Below, piece after piece: positions 10,038 through 20,431 of a DNA stretch of 53,220 bases; the first letter of the stretch is position 1; every line of letters begins with the position of its first letter. The stretch is from Symbiodinium natans. Lineage: Eukaryota > Sar > Dinophyceae > Suessiales > Symbiodiniaceae. The position numbers and the translations under genes were made by a program. The notes beneath the pieces were generated by a model. The model worked only from the letters and a program-made list of their open reading frames with translations. It had not been told where the DNA came from and did no database searches. Location of the stretch: NCBI GenBank assembly GCA_905221605.1, contig CAJNDS010000126.1, positions 167,060 through 220,279 of the forward strand. The letters are read 5' to 3'.

Positions 10038-10211
10038 AAGCGCAACCATCCGCATGCACCCCTACGCTCGCCAGAGACTCCAAGTGAGGCCCGGAAGTTC
10101 GAAGAGGTCCGCCCGGTCGACTGGTTGCGAACCCACGGCATCAAAATTGGCTACGCGGCCAACGGACCATTCAAAGAGCTTTGGATGGGCAATAAAACCT
10201 TGAAACCTTAA
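10038..10211 (+). CDS. Coding island, 57 codons
   Basis: A stop-to-stop frame with strongly protein-like sequence (KFEEVRPVDWLRTHGIKIGY, then AANGPFKELWMGNKTL). No ATG begins it. A CCCTAAA array lies just upstream (9918-9986). The family is not recognised; an exon of a longer gene is likely. Confidence 0.45.
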   Translation, partial: KRNHPHAPLRSPETPSEARKFEEVRPVDWLRTHGIKIGYAANGPFKELWMGNKTLKP

Positions 10212-10400
10212 GACCCCAAACTAGGTCAGCTCCGAGGGTCTGCGAAAGGCTGAGAAACGTTGTGGAGGGAGGCCCGTGGGGAGGGCTTCATCTCACTTTA
10301 TGTCCTGGACCTCAAGCACGACAAAGAATGCTTGGGCTAGCTTCAGCAGCAAGCCACGTTCCATGCAGCACCGCACCACTTATAAAGGGACTTTCTAATG

Positions 10401-10516
10401 GGAACCCCAAACAGGGAACCCCAAGAATATAGTAGGAATGTGAAGGGAATGTAAGGTCCCTGGTAGGTATATTCCGATTACCTTCTATGTGCTTGGCGTT
10501 CCCTGTTTGGGGTTCC
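10401..10516. mobile_element. Foldback element with perfect 19-bp inverted ends
   Basis: 10401-10419 (GGAACCCCAAACAGGGAAC) and 10498-10516 are exact inverted repeats around a 78-bp interior. A MITE-like element. No clear target duplication was found. Confidence 0.75.
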
Positions 10517-10700
10517 AACCCTAAACCCTAAACCCCTTAGATTGGCACCATACTTGCTCATCCTGCTCAGCCCGTTTTCTTCAGAATGCGACTTCTACGT
10601 TGACGTGGCAGCTTGCTAAACGCTAAACCCTAAGCCCTAAACCCTGAACCCTAAACCCTGAACCCCTACAAATGACCTAAGAGTTCCAAAGTAGGCTCAG

Positions 10701-10795
10701 AATTCCACCGCCTGACGGCAGTTGCCATCAAGACTCGGCACCACAAAAGTCGGGAGCCTGACTACTATTGGCTTCATCAACCACCAAATTTCAAG
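10701..10795 (+). CDS. Exon-like coding island
   Basis: It follows GGCTCAG and is open for 31 codons (FHRLTAVAIKTRHHKSREPD, then YYWLHQPPNF). The family is not recognised. Confidence 0.4.
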
Positions 10796-10926
10796 ATTAA
10801 AGATTAAAGATTTAGGGTTTCGGGCTTTCAGGGTAAAAAGGGATAATTGTACTTTCTTTTTTGGGCCTTCTTGACTCCTAGGCGGATAATCCTGTAGTTA
10901 AAGGTTCCTGTGTTCTGCACAAGAAA

Positions 10927-11028
10927 CTTACTTCGCCTTTAGTTGAACTTTAAACTTTTTGGGTTTCCCTATTTAGCAGGAACATTAACGTTTAACCTTT
11001 TTTCCCATTTGGTTGTTGGAGAAGTAAG
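10927..11028. mobile_element. MITE-1 copy 2 (102 bp, TSD GAAA)
   Basis: The ends are CTTACTTCGCC and GGAGAAGTAAG, flanked by GAAA at 10923-10926 and 11029-11032. It has more base changes than the other copies, so it is probably older. It lies immediately before the WD40 island at 11040. Confidence 0.85.
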
Positions 11029-11039
11029 GAAAGCCTCAG

Positions 11040-11104
11040 CCTTTGATGGCCAGGTCTGCATTTGGGATCTCTTTGAGTCCAACCTCATCATGGAGGCTTC
11101 TTGG
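11040..11104 (+). CDS. WD40-repeat exon island 2
   Basis: It follows CCTCAG and encodes FDGQVCIWDLFESNLIMEAS, with the hallmark DGxVxIWD of a WD40 blade. It runs into TTTAGGG repeats. It is likely part of the same split gene as 9012, 16992 and 20530 (same strand, same family), which would give introns of several kb. Confidence 0.55.
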
Positions 11105-11106
11105 GG

Positions 11107-11166
11107 GTTTTAGGGTTTAGGGTTTAGGGTTTAGGGTTTAGGGTTCAGGGTTCAGGGTTTAGGGTG
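11107..11166 (+). repeat. TTTAGGG block
   Basis: About eight units with TTCAGGG variants directly after the WD40 island. Confidence 0.9.
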
Positions 11167-11999
11167 GGGGTTTCTGGGTTTGGTGCTCTTGCGCAACCTG
11201 TCGGGTCTGGAGCAGCTCTCAAGCATCTGCTTGAGATGTTGAGGGCAGCTAGCACCCCTTCGGCTCTCGCGTGTAACCCTAAATAAACCCTAAACCCTAA
11301 ACCCTAAACCCGCCCGCCACTCCACTCTCTTGTCTTTTGGGGTAGGCGGGCGCTGGTCGAGCGCTCAGTGAGACCCTGCGAGGGAGCCCCAGGCGGGCGA
11401 CCTGCCCTGCCTGGCCCAGCTGTCCACGCAGTTGTGGAGGTCCCCAAAAGGGCGTGAGTGCTGACCCATGTGATGCTTGTAAAAAATGAAAGAAGGTCTT
11501 AACTCCTTGAGAGTTGTAAGTGGGCGGTCTTGGGCGCTCCCAAAGCGCGCTTCCGTTTGGCACGCCCTAGACCCTAAACCCTAAACTCTGTTCACGGGCA
11601 CACTACGAGGTGACTGCATTCATAATTACCCCGCATGAAGTACACATATCCTTACTTCAGGCCGGCCAAGGATCCCCCAAATCCTACACACTAAGCCGTA
11701 AACCCTCCAAACACTTCCCCCCGAACCCTACCCCCCCTCCCCCAAGCCCTAATTCACCCAAGCTGTAGAAACCACCGTGCAGTCGCCTCAGTGGGTTCGA
11801 ACTTCAGGCGAAGGCTTTAGGGTTTAGGGTTTTAGGGTTCAGGGTTTAGGGTCTAGGATTTTAGGGTTTAGGGTTTAGGGTTTAGGGCCATCACCTGAAG
11901 CTTTCCCCACTTGTAGCTGATGTTCTGCATCGGCTGAACTACAAATCAGTAGGTACCCGACAAGAAAGAACTGAAATTCCCTGACCGCAAAACCGCAAC

Positions 12000-12260
12000 T
12001 GAAACCCTAAGCTCCAGCTCTTCAACTACGCCCCAAACGCTACACCTTCACCCTAACCCCTAAATACAACAAACCCCAAACCCTGAACCCTAAACCCAAA
12101 CCCTTAACCCTAAACCCTACCCTAAACCCACACACTAGACCTTAAACCGGCACCCCAAACCCGAAAACCAAACCGCCCTAAACCCTAAACCCTAGCCCTA
12201 ACTAAACCCTGAACCCTGAACCCTGAACCCTGAACCCTGAACCCTGAACCCTAAACCCTA
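12000..12260 (-). repeat. Long degraded CCCTAAA field
   Basis: Mixed CCCTAAA, CCCTGAA and CCCAAAC units, including about six CCCTGAA in a row near 12207-12250. Confidence 0.85.
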
Positions 12261-12747
12261 GCCCAAAACCCCGGCTCCTTCTGCCAGTCCCGGTTCCACG
12301 AGAAAGCCTGCACCGGGATCAAGCCGGACTTCTTCAGGCTGGGCTTAAGGTTTGGGGTTCCGGGTTCAGGGTTTAGGGTTTAGGGTTTGGGTTTTGGGTT
12401 TTGGGTTTAGGGTTTAGGGCTTAGGATTTTGAGTTTTGGGTTCAGGGTTTAGGGTTTCCGGGTTCAGGGTTTTCGGCTGAAGGGGTGAAGGATGAGGGCT
12501 TTCAGGATGTAGGGTTTAGATAGGGTTTAGGGATCTAGGGCCTCGAGGCAGGCAGGTTCCCCCCACTCTCTGCGGGGCATAGAGGGTCTAGGGTTGTTTA
12601 GGGTTTAGGGTTTAGGGTTTAGGGTTTAGGGTTTAGGGTAGGCTTGAAGTTGAAGGCCGCCAGGGCTTCGAGTGCCTCTGGGCTTTGGTAAGGGTTTAGT
12701 AGTGAGCGCAGAGAGCTTACTGGCAAATCCGAAGTTTGGGGCGCGGG

Positions 12748-12825
12748 TTTAGGGTTTAGGGTTTAGGGTTTAGGGTTTAGGGTTTAGGGTTTAGGGTTTA
12801 GGGTTTAGGGTTTAGGGTTTAGGTT
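12748..12825 (+). repeat. TTTAGGG array, about 11 units
   Basis: Perfect units followed by a G-run (12866-12878). Confidence 0.95.
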
Positions 12826-13026
12826 TAGGGTCTAGGGTGGATAGGGTTGGAGGCGTTTGTGGGGAGGGGGGGGGGGGGAGTTTGCGCCCGGAATGAAAGC
12901 TGGGGTTGAAACCACAACAGAGAATGCAGGACAACAACAAGGTCGTACGTTAGCAGCGTTTTTGTTCTGCAGTTTTCTGGATCTCGGTGGGGGGGGGGGG
13001 GGGGGGTTCAGGGCAGCCTGTGTGCG

Positions 13027-13138
13027 GGCTTTTCGGGAAGTAATCGGCCCAAAAACCGGATGCCCTGCAGTGGAAAAACCCAAACCCCAAAAAACACCCG
13101 GGCATCCGGTTTCTGGGCCGCTTACTTCTCGAAGAGCC
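13027..13138. mobile_element. Foldback element with 39-bp arms
   Basis: Arms at 13027-13065 and 13100-13138 match at 35 of 39 positions in inverted orientation, with a 34-base loop. A second weaker pair of the same motif (about 13133-13156 and 13178-13208) follows, giving nested foldbacks. Confidence 0.7.
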
Positions 13139-13148
13139 CAAAAACTGG

Positions 13149-13421
13149 ATGCCCCCTTCGGTTCCCAAAAAAGCTCAGATCATCATCAGGTTTTTGGGCG
13201 CTTACCTCCTGTTCGCTACAAAAATTGGCGCCTTGGAGTCTGAAGAGAGTGACGATGGCGAAAGTGATGACCAGAGTGAGTATTTTAGCGACTTCGAGCA
13301 TCCAAGTGAACGTGGACAATGGCGAGGCTGTGTTGTCGGATGTGTTCTTTGCCTGAAGCTGGGGGTGCCCTGCATTTGGTTGGGCTTTTTCGGCAAGCCT
13401 GCGCTCATTCCACTATCGTGA
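13149..13421 (+). CDS. Possible acidic protein fragment
   Basis: An open frame of about 90 codons. The middle is acidic and serine-rich (ESEESDDGESDDQSEYFSDF) and then becomes hydrophobic (CLKLGVPCIWLGFFGKPAL). The overlap with the foldback arms makes the first 20 codons doubtful. The family is not recognised. Confidence 0.3.
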   Translation: MPPSVPKKAQIIIRFLGAYLLFATKIGALESEESDDGESDDQSEYFSDFEHPSERGQWRGCVVGCVLCLKLGVPCIWLGFFGKPALIPLS

Positions 13422-14266
13422 AATTAACGCGCGTGAATCGTGGATTTATGAATTTCTGCTGTGGTTGCACTGAGGGCTGGCCAGCTGTGGTTATGTCACC
13501 TCCTCGCCAAGGGTTTAGGGTTTAAGGTTTAGGGCTTAGGGCTTCGTGTTTGGTTCTAGGTCTTAGGGCTTGAGGTTTAATGTTTGCCACTAGGTCCACC
13601 CACCCCGAAACCCCAAGATCTAAGCATTGGAGTGGAACAGTTCTACAAAAGATCGTGCATGTACAGGTTTAGGGCTCAGGGCTTAGGACTTCGATTCGAA
13701 CGGGGGCCATGGAGGACTACGCAATTACGCAACGATGTTCGGCCCCTTCTTGATTTTAGGGTTTAGGGTTTAGGGTTTAGGGTTTAGGGTTTAGGGTTTA
13801 GGGTTTAGGGTTCTAAGGGGGTGGCTCGGGGGCTGTGTGCAACTTCCGCGCGCTCCAACAGGCAGTGTTTCGTGACAACTGGAGAGGTGGCGGGGCCGCA
13901 ACAAACCCTAAACCCTAAACCCTAAAACCCAAAGGACCTTACGCCCGAAGCGGCCCTACAGGCCAAACCCTAAACCCCAAACCCTAGAAACCAAAATCCT
14001 AAGCCCTAAACCTCCCCCCACCAAAGAGCTCTCAAATCAAAGGGTTTAGGGATTTCGGGTGTCCCTGGACAGGCCCTGAACAATCCTAAACCGGAACTTC
14101 GAACCCCAAACCCTGGGTGGAATGGACCTAGCTCTTGGAGGCTCTTATCAGACATGCTGCCCTGCCTGCCATGAAGTAGGCACTCCACCCAAACCACCAA
14201 GGGCGTAAAGTTTAGGGTTCAGGGTGGTTCAGGGTTTAGGGTTTAGGGTCAATTTTTTTTGTGGGT

Positions 14267-14280
14267 GGGGGGGGGGGGGG
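14267..14280 (+). repeat. Poly-G run, 14 bp
   Basis: A homopolymer directly after a TTTAGGG block and a T-run. Confidence 0.9.
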
Positions 14281-14514
14281 TTGCAAGTTACAATGGGCTG
14301 GACCCTCAAAAGGGGTGGGGGAGCATCACTCCACAAGAACCACAACCTCTGCCATTGAGAGTTGCTTACTGGTTAGGGTTTTTGGGGTTAAGGGCTTCGG
14401 GGGTGTGCGCGATTCTGTGCTTGGGCAGCTTTCCAAATTAGATGGCTTTCTCTCGCTCAGGCCAGAAGATAGCAGAGGCTAAGATTGAGAGCACACACCT
14501 TGGTTTAGGGTCGG

Positions 14515-14630
14515 GGCCCTAAACCGCAACCCCTAAACCTCTAAACCCCTAAACCCCTAAACCCCTAAACCCCTAAACCCTGCACCCTACACCCTTCACC
14601 CTAAACACTAAACCCTAAACCTTAAGCCCT
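14515..14630 (-). repeat. CCCTAAA-type block with 8-bp CCCCTAAA units
   Basis: Several consecutive CCCCTAAA (8-mer) units are followed by degraded 7-mers. Confidence 0.85.
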
Positions 14631-15164
14631 ATATAAACCACTCAGGATTCTGCCATTATCCTCTTCGACCTCGCACAAGAGCAGGCAAGTCACATGAGCT
14701 CAATGCATTGGTGTTTGCTTTTGCCTGGCTTCCTCTGCTGAGCCTTAAAGCCTTAGGCCTTAGGCCCCCCTAACCCCTAAACCCTAAACCTGAAACACTA
14801 ATAGTAAGTCCCTTTATGGACTAGCTAGAAGTAGAAGAACTGTCATCGGGCTCTAAATTTCCTTGTTAAGCCATCTCCTCCAGCACTATTTCCGTAGTAT
14901 GGGAAGTCCCAACCTACTTGGGAGTTCACGACAATCGAGGTACACCGAATATACCCCCAAATACCATAATCCTTCTTCTAGGAGCCCCCAAAAAGAGTAC
15001 CCCCTATTTTCGGAAACGCCCGCAAAAGCCTACCCCTAAAATAGACCCCCCCCCCCCGCCCCAAATAGTAGGATCCCCTTATAATCAGGACTCCAAAAAA
15101 AAAGGTACCCCCCCATTCTCAGAGACCCCCGATTAAGCTTAACCTTCTTCTACCTGACGGTGTA

Positions 15165-15320
15165 GGGCTCAGGGATTAGGGTTTAGGGCTTAGGGTTTAG
15201 GGTTTAGGGTTTAGGCTTTAGGGTTTAGGGTTTAGGGTTGGGGGTTGAGGGTTGAGGTTTAGGGTTTAGGGTTTAGGGTTTAAGGTTTAGGGTTTCGGGT
15301 TTCGGGTTTAGGGTTATCAC
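15165..15320 (+). repeat. TTTAGGG field with TTTCGGG and TTGAGGG
   Basis: About 20 units, many variant. Confidence 0.9.
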
Positions 15321-15498
15321 AAAAGGGGGGTTTAGGCGCTAGAGGTAATTATCGTACCTGATTATCATGATGAGCATTATGTTTACTCACTATTGTTATG
15401 CACTATTTTCTATTCAATATTACCCTAAACCCAAAACCCTAAACCCCATTAATCATTGTGTTCATGGGTGTTGACCCCCAAGTGTCAGTACAGCAACA

Positions 15499-15588
15499 AG
15501 TACAGTTATAATGGGTACTAAACCCTAAACCCTAAACCCTAAACCCTAAACCCTAATTGGGTTTTTAAGCACCCTGAACCTCCAAGTA
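15499..15588. mobile_element. MITE-2 right part split by a CCCTAAA block
   Basis: The MITE-2 interior (ACAGTTATAATGGGTAC) is interrupted by five CCCTAAA units and resumes with TAATTGGG and the end CCTGAACCTCCAAGTA. TAATGGGT (15509-15516) and TAATTGGGT (15554-15562) flank the block, like a short target duplication. Confidence 0.55.
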
Positions 15589-15721
15589 TCGGCTTCTCCC
15601 GGGGCAGGTGCGGCAGCGCATGCTGCCTCCTCCACGCAGCTGTGGCAACGGGGCCATTGGCTTAGATGCCTTTGGCACCCCCGAGTTTAGGGTTTAGGGT
15701 TTAGGGTTTAGGGTTGTGGGT

Positions 15722-15862
15722 TTTCTTGCATTCGGACCGCTGCACGCCCTGAAGTCGAGGTCGTTTCCTCAGAGGAGCCCTGAAAAGCGAACTTCCAGCC
15801 CGGATGAAGCCGAAATATCCGGTGTTGAGCTGCAGGATGAGTTTTTTGGGCCTTCTGGCTAA
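15722..15862 (+). CDS. Exon-like coding island
   Basis: About 46 open codons with an acidic tail (SSPDEAEISGVELQDEFFGP) ending at TAA. A C-terminal exon is possible. The family is unknown. Confidence 0.35.
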   Translation, partial: FLAFGPLHALKSRSFPQRSPEKRTSSPDEAEISGVELQDEFFGPSG

Positions 15863-15929
15863 GGAACTGAGCGTGGCAGCTGGCCAGCTAAGGGTTTAGG
15901 GTTGAGGCTTGAGGGTTGAGGGTTGAGGG

Positions 15930-16016
15930 GCGCTCGCGAAGCTCAGCTCGAAGCAGCTTGCCTCTGCTGTTGCTGGCTCCTTGCCGTATCTTCTTCCAAA
16001 GGATCTTCAGGAGATG
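15930..16016 (+). CDS. Exon-like coding island
   Basis: 29 codons encode an Ala/Leu/Ser helix-like peptide (LAKLSSKQLASAVAGSLPYL, then LPKDLQEM). It stops exactly at GGTTTAG, the start of a TTTAGGG block. The family is not recognised. Confidence 0.45.
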
Positions 16017-16333
16017 GGTTTAGGGTTTAGGGGTTACGGTTTAGGGTTGAGGGTTTAGGGTTTAGGGTTTAGGGTTTAGGGTTTAGGGTTCAGGGTTAGG
16101 GGTTACGGTTTAGGGTTGAGGGTTGGAGGTGAGAGGCATTTTCGCATGTTTCCGGGGGCGCGGGCGCATGCAGCACCACGCATCGTGGACACCACGCCCC
16201 CAACTCCCTAAACCCTAAACCCTAAACCCTAAGCCCTAAACCCTAAACCCTAAACCCTAAACCCTAAACCCACGCCCCGGCTTTTCAAAACGCCAAACAT
16301 GGGTTGCTGCAGCTCTGAACCTCCGAATCTCGA

Positions 16334-16434
16334 CTTACTTCCCCAACAGCTGAACTTTAAACTTTTTTGGTTCCCTTATTTACTAGGAATAATAAAGTTT
16401 AACCTTTTTTCCCCTTGCATATTGGAGAAGTAAG
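16334..16434. mobile_element. MITE-1 copy 3 (101 bp)
   Basis: Ends CTTACTTCCCCAA and TTGGAGAAGTAAG. The flanks TCGA/TCAA are a decayed 4-bp duplication. Confidence 0.85.
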
Positions 16435-16600
16435 TCAAGTTTTTGTAGGAAGGAGCCCCGAAAAGGAAGCCTAAAGCCAGAAAGCTTAAACCCCTAGAGC
16501 CCAAATCGCCTACAACCCGAATCCCTAAACCCTGTTTCCCCCAAAACCCCACGGCAATTGAGGTGCCCAATACCAGCCTTGGTTTGGGTGGAGAAAGGCG

Positions 16601-16679
16601 CATGGGGGGGGGCGGGGGGGGGGGGGGGGGGCCGGGGGGGGGGGGGGGGCGGGGGGGGTGGGGGGCGGGGGGGGGGGGA
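16601..16679 (+). repeat. Interrupted poly-G tract
   Basis: About 79 bp almost entirely G with single C, T or A breaks. Frames reading Gly or Pro here are artefacts. Confidence 0.95.
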
Positions 16680-16828
16680 CAGCCCAAAAACCCTAAACCC
16701 TACATTCCTTAGATTTAGGGGTCTTGGATCAAGTGTAGGGCTTGGGTCTCGCGCTCAAGGGGTCTATAGCAACGTCAGAGAAGCCTCAACCACGAGCCCC
16801 AAACCCTAAGCCCTAAAAAACCACCCCC

Positions 16829-16983
16829 CTGGAGGTTCATGGTACTTGTAAACCAATTAAAACTGTTCACCACTTAGAAGCCCTTTACATTCCCTAATAT
16901 GGTTATAAGCACAGTAATATGTACACCCTAAACCCTAAACCCTAAACCCTATAATTGGTGAATAAGTGCATTGAACCTCCAAG
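16829..16983. mobile_element. MITE-2 copy split by CCCTAAA units
   Basis: Left end CTGGAGGTTCATGGTACTTG, right end TTGAACCTCCAAG, with about four CCCTAAA units (16922-16950) inside. Confidence 0.65.
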
Positions 16984-16991
16984 CCGGACAG

Positions 16992-17091
16992 GTTTCCCAA
17001 CATGCTCCTTGCGGGGGGTGCCGACGGCAAGCTCCGCATTTGGGATCAGGCGTTCTGCCGCCTTGAGTTGAAGTTGTTGAGTTCTGGCAGG
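16992..17091 (+). CDS. WD40-repeat exon island 3
   Basis: It follows GGACAG and encodes NMLLAGGADGKLRIWDQAFC and about 12 more codons. This is a textbook WD40 blade (L.GG.DG.LRIWD). It ends at GGCAG/GACCCT; a GA donor would be non-canonical but is reported in dinoflagellates. It probably belongs with 9012, 11040 and 20530. Confidence 0.6.
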
Positions 17092-17290
17092 ACCCTAAAC
17101 CTTAAACCCTAAACCTGCAACCCTCAACCCTAAACTCTAAGCTCTAAACCTTAAACCCTAAACCCTAAGCCCTAAGCCCTAAACCCTAAACCCCACCCCT
17201 CGCTTGTCTCTTGTCTTCGCAATTTGAGGACCATATCCCGGGCCCTAAATCCCCCCTTTTTGTCAGGTTGTTTGTGGGCTTCCGGGTTGG

Positions 17291-17385
17291 GGTTTAGGGT
17301 TTAGGGTTTAGGGTTTAGGGTTTAGGGTTTAGGGTTTAGGGTTTAGGGTTTAGGGTTTAGGGTTTAGGGTTTAGGGTTTAGGGCT
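17291..17385 (+). repeat. TTTAGGG array, about 13 units
   Basis: Perfect units. Confidence 0.95.
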
Positions 17386-17742
17386 TCGTGTTAGCATGTG
17401 GGGTGACCATATCACATACTCCCAATTCTGAGAACTCCAAAAAAGACCCTAAACCCGTAGAATCCCCGAAATCAAGTCACGGGTGCCCTTGTTATGATAT
17501 GGTTGCCGGGCTCTCAAACCCCTCGAATCCCACGGTTTAGGGTTTAGGGTTTAGGGTTTAGGGTTTAGGGTTTAGGGGTTTCACTTGCCGTCCAGAAGAC
17601 AAAGGGCTGCCAGTTTTTGCCTCGGTCACCAGGTTCTCGTCACCGAACCTTGAGAAACCCTTAAAGTCCCGTTCAGTTCCGCATGAGCCCTTGAAAACTT
17701 CCATACGCCTTCATACCCGTAAGAAAGTCTATACAACAGGTG

Positions 17743-17785
17743 TATATATATATATACATACATACATACATATATATATATATAA
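17743..17785. repeat. TA/CATA microsatellite
   Basis: Alternating TATATA and CATACATA. It generates Tyr/Ile-rich spurious frames on the minus strand. Confidence 0.9.
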
Positions 17786-17874
17786 TTAACAAGTAAATAC
17801 CAGAAAAAAATAAGCAGAAAAAAGGATAACAAGAACAAGAAAAGCCGTAGAAACCCTTCATGGGGAAGCTGCAG

Positions 17875-17941
17875 CCTGCCACAGTCAAGCTCGCTCAAGC
17901 GTCTGGCCACCATCAAGATCGGCAGCGTGACGCCCACACAG
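17875..17941 (+). CDS. Exon-like coding island
   Basis: It follows GCTGCAG and reads SSSLKRLATIKIGSVTPTQ. It is open on both sides of AG. The family is unknown. Confidence 0.3.
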
Positions 17942-18055
17942 CCTTCCTGTCCTGCTTGGGGGCTTGGGAGGTTTTAGGGTTTAGGGTTTCGGGTTTAGGG
18001 TTTAGGGTTTAGGGTAGGGTTTAGGGTTTAGGGTTTAGGGTTTGGGGGTTACGGT

Positions 18056-18139
18056 CGCGGGTCCTTCTTCGGGTTGCCAGAACTCCCAGTACTGCCCTGC
18101 CTGAACGACCCCAATGTTCCGAACTACTGGTTTTTGGGC
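18056..18139 (+). CDS. Exon-like coding island
   Basis: 28 codons of proline-rich, protein-like sequence (FFGLPELPVLPCLNDPNVPN). It is flanked closely by TTTAGGG blocks on both sides. Confidence 0.35.
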
Positions 18140-18519
18140 GTTAGGGTTTAGGGTTTAGGGTTTAGGGTTAGGAGGCTTAGGGTTCTGGGCCTTCAGTTTT
18201 GTGATCTTTTCGCTCTGCTCTCCATGACACAATACTACGACCACAATTTATTGAGTTGTTGATTTCAATATGTCCCGAGTCTTGCTTATATTTAGTGCCA
18301 CAAGACACGTTTCTTTTGAACCCTAAACCCTAAACCCTAAACCCTAAACCCTAACCGTGCCCCAAGCGGAACCGCACCGGAACGACGTTCCGAAGTTCGC
18401 AACCCGAAGCCCTAAGCCTTAAATGTTAGGTGTGCTTAGGGTTTAGGGTTCGGGGTTTAGGGATTTAGGGATTTAGGGTTTAGGGTTCGGGGTTTAGGGT
18501 TTAGGGTTTAAGGTTGAGG

Positions 18520-18760
18520 GGGGCATCTTCGATACATCTTCCCAAGACTTAGAATGATTGGAGGTAGGGATGCCGCCCAAACCCTGTACCTCACACCCGA
18601 ACTCCTTAAGGTTTAGGGGGTCGAACCCTACAGGGTTTTCGACGTTTTTGTGCAACAGAGAGCAGTGCACTTCTGAATGCCCGTACTTGTGATGCTTGAG
18701 GGCTTCGCGGTTAGGGCCTTGAGCTGCAGCAGCGTCCAACCATCTGATCGCCCGCTCCAA
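18520..18760 (-). CDS. Coding island on the minus strand, Sel1/TPR-like start
   Basis: About 80 codons open on the minus strand from an ATG at 18758-18760. It begins with AIRWLDAAAAQG, reminiscent of a Sel1-like repeat (AxxWLxxAAxQG), then becomes mixed (HHKYGHSEVHCSLLHKNVEN). It is one of the few islands on this strand. Family assignment is tentative. Confidence 0.35.
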
Positions 18761-19063
18761 TGGCTAAGCCTAATGTCGGGAAGGTTTGCGCAGTTTAGAG
18801 TTTAGCTAGGACCCACAGCAGGCTTTTGAGGGTTTTGCTTCCCTTAGAAGCCCCGTTATGCCAAGAAGGGCACTTTATTCCTGGGTCAAGTTGCTCTTGG
18901 GTCTAGTTCGGCTTCAGGACTACATGGGGATGAACAAGCATAGCTTCCAGTCTAGCAGGAGGGAGCAGGTTGTTGGGCAGGGCGCCACTAGCTATCCCGA
19001 AACCTTAGACCCCAAAACCCTGAACCCCCAACCCTAAACTCCAAAACCTAAGGCCTAAGCCCT

Positions 19064-19150
19064 AAACCCTAAACCCTAAACCCTAAACCCTAAACCCTAA
19101 ACCCTAAACCCTAAACCCTAAACCCTAAACCCTAAACCCTAAACCCTAAA
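19064..19150 (-). repeat. CCCTAAA array, about 12 units
   Basis: Perfect units after a degraded lead-in. Confidence 0.95.
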
Positions 19151-19198
19151 CTTGAGCTTGCGGCATACCGTTCACGAATCCAATTCCCAACTTCGCAG

Positions 19199-19262
19199 GT
19201 GTTTGGTCGCCCCCTGTGGCTGGCAAGTGGTTCTATCTGCGTCGCGCTGGCCTTACGACCCC
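19199..19262 (+). CDS. Exon-like coding island
   Basis: It follows TTCGCAG and reads VWSPPVAGKWFYLRRAGLTT. The family is not recognised. Confidence 0.35.
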
Positions 19263-19381
19263 TAAAACTTACACCCAGGGCTTAGGATTTAGGGTTTAGG
19301 GTGTAGGGTTTAGGGTTTAGGGTAAACCGGAACGCCTAAAAGCCTAAACCCTAAGCCCTAAAGCCGAAAACCAGCATTCCC

Positions 19382-19474
19382 AGCGCGGCTATCCCCGCGC
19401 ACGATCCCAGCAATGTATGGCAACGTGTGTTTCAAGTGTGTCGCCTCCCTCTTCGGCATGGCAAAGGCTTTTAG
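19382..19474 (+). CDS. Exon-like coding island
   Basis: 30 codons ending at TAG (PAHDPSNVWQRVFQVCRLPL). It lies between arrays. The family is unknown. Confidence 0.35.
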   Translation, partial: SAAIPAHDPSNVWQRVFQVCRLPLRHGKGF

Positions 19475-19515
19475 GGGTTTCGGGGTGTAGGTCTTATCGG
19501 GCTTTGGAATGCCCA

Positions 19516-19588
19516 GGGGTTTAGGGTTTAGGGTTTAGGGTTTAGGGTTTAGGGTTTAGGGTTTAGGGTTTAGGGTTTAGGGTTTAGG
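19516..19588 (+). repeat. TTTAGGG array, about 10 units
   Basis: It faces an opposite CCCTAAA array at 19699 across about 110 bp, so the two could pair as a large hairpin. Confidence 0.95.
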
Positions 19589-19698
19589 GACCTCTCTTAT
19601 CTTTCCTTTTGGTTACACAAGAGCATCCCCTCTAATGCCTACGACAGATGTCTGGGCAAGCTAGTCTGATGAAATCTGGCCGCGCAGTGCTTGGTTTC

Positions 19699-19763
19699 TA
19701 AACCCTAAACCCTAAACCCTAAACCCTAAACCCTAAACCCTAAACCCTAAACCCTAAACCCTA
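19699..19763 (-). repeat. CCCTAAA array, about 9 units
   Basis: Perfect units followed by CCTAAGC variants. Confidence 0.95.
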
Positions 19764-19885
19764 AGCCTTAAGCCCTAAGCCCCTAAGCCCCTAAACCCTA
19801 AACCCTAAACCCCATTGAGGTCTGCGCAGAAGCCCTAAACCCTGAAACCCCAAAGCCTACCCCTAAACCCTAAAATCCCTAAACC

Positions 19886-19979
19886 GAGGATCTTCGGGGG
19901 CATTTAGGTTTGACCACCCAGGCTAGGAGACTCCTCCTACAGTGGCAGCAAGCCGGCTTCCACCGGCGTGTGTTGGGGC
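19886..19979 (+). CDS. Exon-like coding island
   Basis: 31 open codons right after CCCTAAACCGAG (LGLTTQARRLLLQWQQAGFH). It looks like a helical protein segment. The family is unknown. Confidence 0.4.
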
Positions 19980-20166
19980 CTTCGGGGTTTAGGGCCTTTG
20001 TGGTTCTAAGCCCTAAACCCTAAACCCTAAACCCTAAACCCTAAACCCTAAACCCTAAACCCTAAACTCCATTTTTTGTGTTGGGGGAGGGGAGCTGTGC
20101 CATGGCTGCAAGGAGCTTTGGCAGGTTACCGTGAACCGTCAGCGATATTCTTTGCTACGGATCCGA

Positions 20167-20300
20167 GTTAGGGTTTAGGGTTTAGGGTTTAGGGTTTAGG
20201 GTTTAGGGTTTGGGGTTTAGGGTTTAGGGTTTAGGGTTTAGGGTTTAGGGTTTAGGGTTTAGGGTTTAGGGTTTAGGGTTTAGGGTTTAGGGTTTAGGCT
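20167..20300 (+). repeat. TTTAGGG array, about 19 units
   Basis: Near-perfect, with one TTTGGGG unit. Confidence 0.95.
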
Positions 20301-20431
20301 ATAGGGTTTGGGATTTGGGGTTTGGGGTTTACCTCAAGCCCCATCCCAAAAACCCTATGTCACAGGGGTTGACAGGGTTCAGGGCTGACTTCTGACAAAG
20401 GTAAAAGGACTGGTTTGCAACTTAGCACTAA

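Noticed and set aside
16376-16809. Frames with poly-Pro or poly-Gly stretches
   Set aside because: They arise from the interrupted poly-G tract and from a MITE-1 copy.
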